Shown: positions 14,412 to 20,852, counted from the first letter of the stretch. The stretch: DNA of 21,123 nucleotides from Candidatus Omnitrophota bacterium (GCA_026387485.1 JAPLLQ010000138.1:1074-22196); one strand, 5' to 3'. Numbers and translations: made by a program. Notes: generated by a model from the sequence alone, not told the origin.

Positions 14412-15464
14412 ATGAATAATATACAAGAAAGTCTGGATTCCGGCTGTTGCCATACAGCTAAAAAGCCTTTTTTAAAAAATAAGCTTTTTATTATTTCCGG
14501 CCTAACCGTAGTTTTGCTTTTTCTGTCTTTAGTCCTGCCTTTTCTTGAACCATTCCGTAAAGCATTTCTGATGTACTTTAAGACAATCTGGTGGGCAGTT
14601 TTACTGGGTTTATTATTAGGTGGAGTTATCGATTATTATATTCCTAAGGAGTATATCTCTAAAATCCTCTCCCGTAAGAAACCCTACACAATATTTAACG
14701 CCGTATTCTTGGGGTTTCTAATGAGTGCTTGTAGCCATGGCATACTTGCCCTTTCTATACAGCTACATAAAAAAGGAGCGTCTAATCCGGCAGTAGTAAG
14801 TTTTCTTCTGGCCAGTCCTTGGGCTAATCTTGCCATTAGCGTAATGCTGGTCGCTTTTTTTGGCTTAAAGGGCTTACTGATAATTATCGCCGCAATAGTT
14901 ATCGCCATAAATACCGGTTTTATATTTATGTTTCTGGAAAAGAAGGGCCTGATTGAGAAAAATAAGAATACTATTGAAATAGCCGAGGGTTTTTCGATTA
15001 TGAATGATGTGCATAGCCGTATAAAGAATTATAATTTTAAACAGGAGGATATTCTTAATGGCGCTAAAGGAGTTATTAAGGGGGGATTAGCGCTTGGGGA
15101 TATGGTTTTGTGGTGGATTATTTTAGGCATAATTTTAGCAAGCTTAGCCGGTGCTTACATCCCGGTGCATTTCTTCCATAAATTTATGGGCCCGACTCTA
15201 CTGGGTTTGGTTGTCACCTTAGCTTTAGCTACGGTAATTGAAGTTTGTTCCGAGGGTTCTAGTCCCTTAGCTTTTGAAATTTACCGCCAGACAGGCGCAA
15301 TCGGCAACAGTTTTGTATTTCTTATGGCTGGGGTAGCTACGGATTATACCGAAATAGGGCTTTTGTGGGCTAATGTCGGTAAGCGGGTCGCCTTATGGAT
15401 GCCATTGGTGGCTGTTCCGCAAATATTGGCTCTCGGCCTGATAGCCAATCTTTTTTTAAAATGA
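14412..15464 (+). CDS. DUF318/ArsP-type permease (SO_0444-like metal or arsenical efflux family)
   Basis: A 350-residue membrane protein with about nine hydrophobic segments. Family marks: LMSACSHGILALSIQLHKKG (about 104-123), FLLASPWANL (131-140), a charged cytoplasmic loop (about 175-215), and ATVIEVCSEGSSPLAFEIY (about 276-294). The PF03773 permeases include ArsP, which exports trivalent organoarsenicals, and the SO_0444 group linked to Cu/Zn efflux. Conserved cysteines in ACSHG and EVCSEG and a CC near the N-terminus (GCCHT, 11-15) could bind the metal or metalloid. It precedes the redox island controlled by Rrf2. No Shine-Dalgarno sequence; predicted leaderless. Confidence 0.8.
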   Translation: MNNIQESLDSGCCHTAKKPFLKNKLFIISGLTVVLLFLSLVLPFLEPFRKAFLMYFKTIWWAVLLGLLLGGVIDYYIPKEYISKILSRKKPYTIFNAVFLGFLMSACSHGILALSIQLHKKGASNPAVVSFLLASPWANLAISVMLVAFFGLKGLLIIIAAIVIAINTGFIFMFLEKKGLIEKNKNTIEIAEGFSIMNDVHSRIKNYNFKQEDILNGAKGVIKGGLALGDMVLWWIILGIILASLAGAYIPVHFFHKFMGPTLLGLVVTLALATVIEVCSEGSSPLAFEIYRQTGAIGNSFVFLMAGVATDYTEIGLLWANVGKRVALWMPLVAVPQILALGLIANLFLK

Positions 15465-15475
15465 TAATTTTTTAC

Positions 15476-15503
15476 TTTACAAATGATACTTGTATGGTAT
15501 CAT
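15476..15503 (+). promoter_or_regulatory. Promoter with overlapping 7-7-7 dyad, candidate Rrf2 operator
   Basis: TTTACA (15476-15481), 16-base spacer, TATCAT (15498-15503). A perfect inverted repeat ATGATAC (15483-15489), 7-base spacer, GTATCAT (15497-15503) covers the spacer and -10. A protein bound here would block the polymerase; the first regulator downstream is an Rrf2 protein at 15728. Confidence 0.65.
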
Positions 15504-15527
15504 TATACCTGTAAGAAAGGAGGGGCT

Positions 15528-15587
15528 ATGGATATAACTATTAAATATATGCTTCGTCCTGTGGCTCACTGTAAAGAGGGCTGTTGA
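15528..15587 (+). CDS. 19-residue peptide with CxxxC end
   Basis: ATG at 15528 has a strong AAAGGAGGGG six bases upstream. Reads MDITIKYMLRPVAHCKEGC and stops at TGA 15585-15587. The Cys pair near the C-terminus suggests metal or thiol binding. It lies directly behind the dyad-bearing promoter, before rrf2. It could be a regulatory leader peptide, a metal-binding microprotein, or the start of a longer gene cut off by the palindromic insert that follows at once. No family recognised; translation is supported only by the ribosome binding site. Confidence 0.5.
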   Translation: MDITIKYMLRPVAHCKEGC

Positions 15588-15590
15588 ATT

Positions 15591-15708
15591 TGCCTTCCGG
15601 CAAAACTAAGTTTTTGTCGGAAGGCATGACACTTCCCGCCAGGCAAGTTTTTTTCCACAAGGCGGGATCCCGCCTTGTATTTATTAGCGTGGCGGGAAAA
15701 CTGTCCCG
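15591..15708 (+). repeat. Cluster of palindromes (REP/MITE-like), between Cys peptide and rrf2
   Basis: Three nested or adjacent structures. (1) 15591-15626: 15-bp stem TGCCTTCCGGCAAAA with one G-T pair, 6-base loop. (2) 15633-15641 TTCCCGCCA pairs with 15690-15698 TGGCGGGAA, enclosing a perfect 22-bp palindrome at 15657-15678 (core AAGGCGGGATCCCGCCTT). (3) CGGGA 15693-15697 pairs with TCCCG 15704-15708. The segment is visibly richer in G+C than its flanks. No T-run follows the first stem, so it is not a standard terminator. Confidence 0.75.
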
Positions 15709-15727
15709 TTGTTTTTTTAGGAGAGAA

Positions 15728-16141
15728 ATGAAGTTAATTACCAGAGATACCGACTACGCTTTACGGGCAATATGTTCTATTGCTAAGTCTAAAAATAAGA
15801 TAGTCCCTGTTTCCGAATTGGTCAAAGAGTTAAAAATACCACGGCCATTTTTAAGGAAGATATTACAGCTGTTGAGCAAGAAAAAGATTTTTAGGTCTTA
15901 TAAAGGTTCAGGTGGCGGTTTTACGCTGGCGGTCCCTGTAAATAAGATTTATCTTTTGGACTTAATCAAGATTTTTCAAGGGCCGATTAAGCTTAATGAG
16001 TGTTTTTTAAAGAGAAAAACCTGCCCTAACACAAAAAGATGTGCTTTAAAGAAAAAAATCAATAAGATTGAAAAATATATGTTTAAGGAACTAAGGCCGG
16101 TTACAGTTGCTTCACTGCTGGCTAAAGATAAGGAAGGCTGA
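15728..16141 (+). CDS. Rrf2-family Fe-S transcriptional regulator
   Basis: A 137-residue regulator. Winged-helix DNA-binding region covers about 1-70 (MKLITRDTDYALRAICSIAK, RPFLRKILQLLSKKKIF, YKGSGGGFTLAVP). Cys92, Cys99 and Cys105 match the three-Cys pattern by which IscR, NsrR and relatives hold a [2Fe-2S] or [4Fe-4S] cluster. Such proteins sense Fe-S status, NO, oxygen or redox state. Start at 15728 is set by AGGAG five bases upstream; an in-frame TTG at 15584 would add 48 residues encoded by the palindromic insert and is rejected. The next gene starts 2 bases after the stop. Probably represses its own operon through the dyad at 15483-15503 and perhaps the following redox genes. Confidence 0.9.
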   Translation: MKLITRDTDYALRAICSIAKSKNKIVPVSELVKELKIPRPFLRKILQLLSKKKIFRSYKGSGGGFTLAVPVNKIYLLDLIKIFQGPIKLNECFLKRKTCPNTKRCALKKKINKIEKYMFKELRPVTVASLLAKDKEG

Positions 16142-16143
16142 TT

Positions 16144-16347
16144 ATGTTTTTTAAATGCCCGGGACAGGATAAAAGAAACATTAAAGCTGAAATCGTTGAT
16201 TGCCATCATTGCGGTTACAAGATTGAATTTTTTTCAGATGAAGTCAAGGCAAGATGTCCGCAATGTAAGAGTTGGGCTTTTAAAGAAATACTCCCTTCCT
16301 GTCTTAACTGGTGTAAGGCAGCAGGAGAATGTAGCGGCATAATCTAG
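16144..16347 (+). CDS. Small Cys-rich zinc-ribbon protein
   Basis: A 67-residue protein with eight cysteines: Cys5, CHHC (20-23), CPQC (38-41), and SCLNWC...C (53, 57, 63). The two central CxxC pairs form a rubredoxin/zinc-ribbon knuckle. I recall similar anaerobe proteins with an MFFKCPG...PSC.(D/N)WCKAA.EC pattern, function unknown. The gene starts 2 bases after rrf2 with AAGGAAGG as ribosome binding site, so it is in the same operon. The Cys-rich ends suggest metal binding or electron transfer in redox response. Confidence 0.8.
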   Translation: MFFKCPGQDKRNIKAEIVDCHHCGYKIEFFSDEVKARCPQCKSWAFKEILPSCLNWCKAAGECSGII

Positions 16348-16359
16348 TTAAAAAATTAG

Positions 16360-16388
16360 TTGTCAGATTGGTTGCTTTATTGTATCCT
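16360..16388 (+). promoter_or_regulatory. Putative promoter for the CxxC/poly-Lys peptide
   Basis: TTGTCA (16360-16365), 17-base spacer, TATCCT (16383-16388). Start near 16395, just upstream of AAAAAGGAGGTGG. Confidence 0.55.
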
Positions 16389-16413
16389 AATATTGATAAA
16401 AAGGAGGTGGCGT

Positions 16414-16473
16414 ATGAGTTGTGGGCGCTGCGGGACCAAAAAGAAAGCTAAGAAGAAGGGGAAAAAGAAGTAG
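16414..16473 (+). CDS. 19-residue CxxC/poly-lysine peptide
   Basis: ATG at 16414 after AAAGGAGGTGGCGT; reads MSCGRCGTKKKAKKKGKKK and stops at TAG 16471-16473. A CGRC metal or thiol motif is joined to a tail in which nine of the last eleven residues are Lys. It has a predicted promoter in front and a strong hairpin directly behind, so it looks like a true single-gene unit. Candidate roles are RNA or ribosome binding with redox or zinc sensing. No family recognised. Confidence 0.55.
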   Translation: MSCGRCGTKKKAKKKGKKK

Positions 16474-16479
16474 ATTTTA

Positions 16480-16510
16480 GGGCAGGCGTTTTAGCCTGCC
16501 CGCTTATTTT
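16480..16510 (+). terminator. Hairpin terminator after the CxxC/poly-Lys peptide
   Basis: GGGCAGGC (16480-16487), loop GTTTTA, GCCTGCCC (16494-16501), then GCTTATTTTATTT. The stem is strong and the T-run is broken, so some read-through into superoxide reductase is likely. Confidence 0.75.
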
Positions 16511-16525
16511 ATTTAAGGAGGTATA

Positions 16526-16921
16526 ATGGCAGATTTGAAAGATTTATTACAGAGCGCTGATTGGAAAACCGAGAAGCATGTACCGGTGATTGAGGCCCCG
16601 GATAAAATAAAAAAAGGTGAGGCGTTGAAGGTAATAGTCAGCGTAGGCAAAGAGATAGCGCATCCGAATACCACTGAACACCATATCAGCTGGATCGAAG
16701 TTTATTTTTTAGCCGAAGCTGAAAAATTTCCTTATCAAATAGGAAGATCTGAATTCAATGCCCATGGAGATTCAGCTCAAGGTCCCAATACCAGTACTAT
16801 CTATACCCATTCCGAGCTTACCTTCAATATTAAAACTGAAAAAAGCGGGACTCTTTTTGCCGTTTCTTATTGTAATATCCATGGTCTATGGAAGAATTCA
16901 AGAGAATTAAAAGTAGAGTAA
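16526..16921 (+). CDS. sor: Superoxide reductase (neelaredoxin type)
   Basis: A 131-residue, one-iron superoxide reductase that turns superoxide into hydrogen peroxide with electrons from rubredoxin. The catalytic Fe(His)4(Cys) site is complete: His18, His46, His52, His119 and Cys116, with Glu16 in EKHVPVIE as the usual sixth ligand or Lys17 nearby. The N-terminal desulforedoxin Cys4 domain of class I enzymes is absent, so it is a class II enzyme. AAGGAGG precedes the ATG. Rubredoxin, its likely donor, is encoded 750 bases downstream. Cytosolic. Confidence 0.95.
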   Translation: MADLKDLLQSADWKTEKHVPVIEAPDKIKKGEALKVIVSVGKEIAHPNTTEHHISWIEVYFLAEAEKFPYQIGRSEFNAHGDSAQGPNTSTIYTHSELTFNIKTEKSGTLFAVSYCNIHGLWKNSRELKVE

Positions 16922-16953
16922 TATAAAAAAAGTAATATAGAAAAGGAGGAGAT

Positions 16954-17253
16954 ATGTTTGCCAGACTTACGGGTTTATGTGCAATAATACCGACAACACT
17001 GTTGCTAACAGTTAGTTTCTTCGTTCTGTTTATCCTGCGTAAGGTAGAATCAAATATCTTGAAGGCGTTCGGTTATGTAGTAGCCAGTCTTCTTTGGCTA
17101 AGCGCGTTATTAGTCTTTTCTTGCGGCGTCTATACTTTAGCTACCGGAAAATGCCCGATGCAGAAGATGATGGAAGAAAAGCGCGGGATGATGTGCCAGA
17201 AGATGATGGATAAGCAGATGATGAAGGATAAAATGCCAGAGATGAAGCATTAA
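16954..17253 (+). CDS. Two-helix membrane protein with Met-rich tail
   Basis: A 99-residue protein. Hydrophobic helices at about 5-28 and 38-62, then a tail (66-99) with eleven Met, two Cys (67, 81) and a final His in repeats such as QKMM, DKQMMKDKM. Met/Cys/His-rich tails of this kind bind Cu(I) or other soft metals in known proteins, but no family was recognised. AAAAGGAGGAG precedes the ATG at good spacing. It sits between superoxide reductase and rubredoxin on the same strand with 32- and 23-base gaps, so it is presumably part of the same oxidative-stress operon. Confidence 0.75.
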   Translation: MFARLTGLCAIIPTTLLLTVSFFVLFILRKVESNILKAFGYVVASLLWLSALLVFSCGVYTLATGKCPMQKMMEEKRGMMCQKMMDKQMMKDKMPEMKH

Positions 17254-17276
17254 TATTTTCCAAAAGAGGAGAGCTT

Positions 17277-17438
17277 ATGGATAAGTATAAATGTACGGTT
17301 TGCGGTTATATCTATGATCCGGCAGTTGGCGATTCTACTCAGAATATTCCTGCTGGTACTTCTTTTGAGAAACTACCCGATTCTTGGGTTTGCCCGGATT
17401 GCGGGGTAGGCAAGGATATGTTTGAGAAGATCGGTTAA
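17277..17438 (+). CDS. Rubredoxin
   Basis: A 53-residue rubredoxin, the normal length. Two knuckles bind one iron: CTVCGY (Cys6, Cys9) and CPDCGVGK (Cys39, Cys42); YDPAVGD and the aromatic residues Tyr4, Tyr11, Phe30, Trp37, Phe49 of the fold are present. AGAGGAGAG precedes the ATG at 17277. It carries electrons in the cytosol, here most likely to superoxide reductase and to the flavodiiron protein, both encoded in this cluster. The gene for an FNR-type reductase starts 10 bases after it. Confidence 0.96.
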   Translation: MDKYKCTVCGYIYDPAVGDSTQNIPAGTSFEKLPDSWVCPDCGVGKDMFEKIG

Positions 17439-17448
17439 GTGTTGAAAT

Positions 17449-18153
17449 ATGCCTAGCAAGTTAAAGGTAAAAATTAAAGAGGTAATCCAGAGGACATATA
17501 ACGTTAAGAGTTTCCGGGTTCAGGTTCCGCAGGAGATTGATTTTAAGGCTGGACAGTTCCTAAAAGTTTCTATTAAGGAAGGAAGTGAATTTACCAGGTA
17601 CCTTTCTATTTCAAACTCACCTACTGAAAAAGGTTACCTGGAATTTACTAAGAAAATCACCCAGAGCCTGTTTTCTAAAACTCTCGATACTCTTAAAACC
17701 CAAGATACGTTAAGAATACAATACCCTTTTGGAAAATTTACCCTGGACGAAGCTGGCCTAAAGGTAACTTTTCTTTCTGGAGGAATAGGCATTACTCCCA
17801 TAAGGAGTATGGTTAAATATGCCGTGGATATGAATTTAGGCATAGAAATGATTTTGCTTTATGCCAATCGCTCCATAAAAGATGTAGTCTTTAAAGATGA
17901 TTTTGAGGCAATGCAGAAAGCTTATTCAAAGCTTAAAGTGGTTCATTTGCTCTCTGAACCCGCACCGAATTTCAAATCTACTCCCGGATTGATTAACGCT
18001 CGGGTAATAAGAAACGAAATCCCAGATTTTTTGGAAAGAAAATTTTATCTTTGCGGAGCGCCGCAAATGGTGGAAGCGATGAGAAAAATTTTAAGCGAAG
18101 AATTAAGTTTGCCTAATGAAAATATTATCACCGAGAATTTCCAAGGTTATTAG
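17449..18153 (+). CDS. FNR-family FAD/NAD(P)H oxidoreductase (likely rubredoxin reductase)
   Basis: A 234-residue flavoprotein with the ferredoxin-NADP reductase fold. FAD-binding RYLSISN (50-56), nucleotide-binding LSGGIGITPIRSM (109-121) and the C-terminal FYLCGAPQMVEAM motif are present. There is no [2Fe-2S] domain, so it needs a partner electron carrier. It lies 10 bases behind rubredoxin and 9 before the flavodiiron gene, so NAD(P)H to rubredoxin to flavodiiron transfer is the simplest reading. This differs from the usual NROR-type rubredoxin reductases, which belong to the pyridine nucleotide-disulfide family. Ribosome binding site is weak. Partner is inference. Confidence 0.85.
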   Translation: MPSKLKVKIKEVIQRTYNVKSFRVQVPQEIDFKAGQFLKVSIKEGSEFTRYLSISNSPTEKGYLEFTKKITQSLFSKTLDTLKTQDTLRIQYPFGKFTLDEAGLKVTFLSGGIGITPIRSMVKYAVDMNLGIEMILLYANRSIKDVVFKDDFEAMQKAYSKLKVVHLLSEPAPNFKSTPGLINARVIRNEIPDFLERKFYLCGAPQMVEAMRKILSEELSLPNENIITENFQGY

Positions 18154-18162
18154 GAGGTGGAT

Positions 18163-19353
18163 ATGCCAGTTCTAGAGATTTTACCGAAGGTTTATTCAGT
18201 AGGGGTTGTGGATTGGAATGTGCGTAACTTCCATGGCCATACTTATACCACCAAAAGAGGCACCACCTATAATGCCTATTTGATTATTGATGAAAAAGTT
18301 GCCCTGGTAGATACGGTTTTGGGTTCTTTCTCTGATGAACTAATCGAGAATATTAAACAGGTCATCCCGCTTGAAAAGATAGATTACCTAATTGCTAATC
18401 ATGTAGAGACGGATCACTCCGGAGCAATCCCCGCAGTAATGAAGCTATGCCCTAAAGCCAAAGTTATCGGTACAGAAAAATGCAAAGAGGGTTTATATCG
18501 TTATTACTACGGGAATTGGGATTTTCAGATAGTTAAGAGCGGTGATAAAATAAAACTAGGTAAGAGAACCTTGGTTTTTCTGGAAACGCCCATGGTCCAT
18601 TGGCCGGATAGTATGTTTACCTATTGCCCGGAAGAAGAATTGTTAATGCCAAATGATGCCTTTGGACAGCACCTTGCTACGAGCGAGCGGTTTGCTGATC
18701 AGGTTGACCAGTGCGCTTTATGGGATGAAGCAGCAAAATATTATGCCAATATACTTTGGCCGCTGGGTACGGTTATAATAAAAAAGATTGAAGAAGTGCA
18801 AAAGATGAAGATTCCGATAAAGATTATTGCTCCTAGCCACGGAGTTATCTGGCGCAAAGACCCTTTACAAATAGTAAGCAAATATGCTGGCTGGGCTAAA
18901 AATGATACCATACCTAAAGTAGTTGTGGTTTATGAGTCGATGTGGGGTGCAACCGAGAAGATGGCCAGAAAAATAGTTGAGGGTATAAATAGTACAGGCT
19001 TAAGCGTTAAGCTTTTTGATATCACTACCTCTGACCGGACTGAAGTTATCAAAGAGATGCTTGAGGCTAAGGGTTTTATATTTGGCTGCTCAACTCATAA
19101 TAATGGCATGCTTCCCACAATGGCCGGATTCCTGGATTTTGTAAAGGGCTTAAAGCCTAAGAATAGGATCGCCGCTAGTTTCGGCTCTTATGGCTGGGCA
19201 GGGGGAGCGATTAAGCAAATCGAAGATATTATTCAAGAAACAGGAATACAAGCATTCGCAAGTAATATTTCAGTCCAATATATGCCTGATCAAAGCGAAT
19301 TACAGCGCTGTGTTGATTTTGGCAGGGAGTTTGCTAGGAGGATAAATGGTTAA
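18163..19353 (+). CDS. fprA: Flavodiiron protein (rubredoxin:oxygen/NO oxidoreductase)
   Basis: A 396-residue enzyme that reduces oxygen to water or NO to nitrous oxide. N-terminal metallo-beta-lactamase domain has the full diiron ligand set at canonical numbering: His80, Glu82, Asp84 in NHVETDH, His146 in VHWPDS, Asp165 in PNDAFGQH, His226 in PSHGVIW. Flavodoxin domain from about 253 has the FMN loop YESMWGATEKMA and the CSTHNNG and SYGWAGG loops. An in-frame GTG lies at 18157, but it is part of the AGGAGG ribosome binding site for ATG 18163, which I chose. No C-terminal rubredoxin is fused; the separate rubredoxin upstream serves. The end overlaps the glutaredoxin start by 8 bases. Confidence 0.96.
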   Translation: MPVLEILPKVYSVGVVDWNVRNFHGHTYTTKRGTTYNAYLIIDEKVALVDTVLGSFSDELIENIKQVIPLEKIDYLIANHVETDHSGAIPAVMKLCPKAKVIGTEKCKEGLYRYYYGNWDFQIVKSGDKIKLGKRTLVFLETPMVHWPDSMFTYCPEEELLMPNDAFGQHLATSERFADQVDQCALWDEAAKYYANILWPLGTVIIKKIEEVQKMKIPIKIIAPSHGVIWRKDPLQIVSKYAGWAKNDTIPKVVVVYESMWGATEKMARKIVEGINSTGLSVKLFDITTSDRTEVIKEMLEAKGFIFGCSTHNNGMLPTMAGFLDFVKGLKPKNRIAASFGSYGWAGGAIKQIEDIIQETGIQAFASNISVQYMPDQSELQRCVDFGREFARRING

Positions 19354-19620
19354 AAATGTGAAGGTTTATAGTACCCCAACCTGCCCATGGTGTATTAGGG
19401 TAAAACAGTTTTTAAAAGAGAATAATATTAATTTTGAGGAAAACAATTCTTAAAAGAGAATAATATTAATTTTGAGGATTATGATGTAGGTAGTGATAAG
19501 GCTAAAGCCAGCGAAATGGTTCAGAAATCCGGGCAGATGGGGGTTCCGGTTTTGGATATAGAAGGTGAAATTATTATTGGATTTGATAAGGAAAAAATAA
19601 AACAGACATTAGGGCTGTAG
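19346..19620 (+). pseudogene. Glutaredoxin-like protein, broken by a 38-bp tandem duplication
   Basis: Opens with AGGAGG then ATG 19346, inside the flavodiiron gene's end. Reads VKVYSTPTCPWCIRVKQFLK, a glutaredoxin/NrdH-type start with CPWC active site (13-16). After residue 31 a 38-bp duplication shifts the frame and the product ends at TAA 19451-19453 (35 residues). From 19477 the original frame resumes (DYDVGSDKAKASEM, then QMGVPVLDIEGEIIIGFDKE) to TAG 19618-19620. Removing one repeat copy gives a perfect 78-residue glutaredoxin, including the cis-Pro GVPV motif. The next gene is a thioredoxin reductase-like protein, the likely electron source. Real inactivation or an assembly artefact cannot be told apart here. 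Confidence 0.88.
19402..19477 (+). repeat. 38-bp tandem duplication
   Basis: Copies 19402-19439 and 19440-19477, with 36 of 38 bases equal (G/A and T/C differences near the 5' end). The unit contains AAAAGAGAATAATATTAATT. Length is not a multiple of three, so the host reading frame breaks. Confidence 0.95.
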
Positions 19621-19628
19621 GGTTAAAA

Positions 19629-20537
19629 ATGTATGATTTAATTATAATTGGTGCTGGGCCAGCCGGGATTACCGCTAGTGTGTATGCAGCGCGTAAAAGA
19701 ATAAACCTTCTGGTCATCACTAATGATATCGGAGGCCAGGCGGCTTTAAGCGGAGATATAGAGAATTACACCGGTTATCAATTTATCAGCGGGCCGGAAT
19801 TAGCCCAGAAATTTGAAGAGCATATGCGTCAATATAAGATTCCGGTTAAAGAAAATGAAGAGGTAGTAGAAGTTAAGAAGCAGGGCGAGAAGATTTTAGT
19901 GAAGACCAATAAAGAAGAATATGAGGCGCGCAGCGTAATTATCGCTTCCGGAAAGCGTTCGAGAGAATTAGGCGTGCCAGGCGAGAAAGAATTTAAAAAT
20001 AAAGGACTGACTTATTGCGCTACCTGTGATGGTCCATTATTTAGCGGTAAAGATGTAGCGGTTATCGGAGGAGGAAATTCCGCTTTAGATGCAGCATTAC
20101 AGTTAATAAAGATCGCAAAACGGGTTTATGTTATTAATAATACATCAGGGCTTGGCGGGGATGCCATAATGCGCTCTAAAGTTGAAGAGGCCGAGAATGT
20201 CACCATCTTGAATAATTCTAAAGTTACCGCTATTTTGGGAGAAAAGATGGTGAAGGCGATTAAGATAAATAAAGATGGCCAAGATGAAACCTTGTCCTTA
20301 GAGGGCGTATTCGTAGAGGCCGGTTTAATCCCGAATTCCGATTTTGTCAAAGACGTAGAGAGGAATGTTTGGGGTGAGATTAAAATAGATTCCCGTAATC
20401 AAACCAGTAACGCAGGCATATTTGCTGCCGGAGACGTTACTCATATTTCGGAAAAACAAATTATCATTGCCGCAGGAGAAGGCTCCAAAGCCTGCCTTAG
20501 CGCCTTTAAATATTTAGCCCGGCATAATTTCAGGTAA
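19629..20537 (+). CDS. trxB: Thioredoxin reductase-like flavoprotein
   Basis: A 302-residue protein of normal TrxB length. FAD motif IIIGAGPAG (5-13), GGQ (35-37), redox-active CATC (Cys130, Cys133), NAD(P)H motif IGGGNSALDAAL (146-157) and C-terminal FAAGDVT. The GGGNSA form rather than GGGDSA, and no HRR motif (the sequence reads VYVINNTSGLGGD), argues against simple NADPH use and for NADH or ferredoxin/other donors. It follows the glutaredoxin-like gene by 8 bases, so it probably reduced that protein, in the manner of NrdH or glutaredoxin-like redox pairs in anaerobes. Cytosolic. Confidence 0.9.
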   Translation: MYDLIIIGAGPAGITASVYAARKRINLLVITNDIGGQAALSGDIENYTGYQFISGPELAQKFEEHMRQYKIPVKENEEVVEVKKQGEKILVKTNKEEYEARSVIIASGKRSRELGVPGEKEFKNKGLTYCATCDGPLFSGKDVAVIGGGNSALDAALQLIKIAKRVYVINNTSGLGGDAIMRSKVEEAENVTILNNSKVTAILGEKMVKAIKINKDGQDETLSLEGVFVEAGLIPNSDFVKDVERNVWGEIKIDSRNQTSNAGIFAAGDVTHISEKQIIIAAGEGSKACLSAFKYLARHNFR

Positions 20538-20559
20538 AATATTATATTAATGATTAGAA

Positions 20560-20847
20560 ATGAAAGTTAAAAAAATAAAAATAGGTAAAAAATATATCCG
20601 GGGAATTCTGATTAATTTGCTAAGTAAGAATTTTATTTTGCTTCGCGGCAGTAAAGGGTATGTGATGTGCGGTTATCTGAATTTATCGGTAGCCAGGAAA
20701 TTTAATGACGTAGCTGTAAAGATAATTGGTGTCTCGACGATAAAAGAGGCTTTGAAAGCCAAGGTTCATTCTTTAAGCCCTGCCGCAAGAAAACTCGGGC
20801 TATATAAAGGCCAGCCGATCAAGGAAGCCGTTAAGATTATCGCATAA
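20560..20847 (+). CDS. DUF1805 family protein
   Basis: A 95-residue protein of the DUF1805 (YunC-like, PF08827) family, function unknown. The family core is visible: NFILLRGSKGYVMCGYLNL (24-42) with the conserved Cys37, then VAVKIIGVSTIKEALKAKV and a C-terminal LGLYKGQPIKEAVK. Length is normal. It lies 22 bases behind the thioredoxin reductase-like gene with only a poor ribosome binding site; no terminator was seen between them or before the next promoter. Confidence 0.88.
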   Translation: MKVKKIKIGKKYIRGILINLLSKNFILLRGSKGYVMCGYLNLSVARKFNDVAVKIIGVSTIKEALKAKVHSLSPAARKLGLYKGQPIKEAVKIIA

Positions 20848-20852
20848 TATTG

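Noticed and set aside
15585..15629. UGA at 15585 as a selenocysteine codon with the following hairpin as SECIS
   Set aside because: The frame closes again after 13 codons with no conserved domain, no selenocysteine machinery is visible in the window, and the hairpin is more simply part of the palindrome cluster.
15584..15727. N-terminal extension of Rrf2 from a TTG at 15584
   Set aside because: It would be encoded by the palindromic insert, lacks a suitable ribosome binding site, and the ATG at 15728 has AGGAG and a standard Rrf2 start (MKLITRDTDYALRA).
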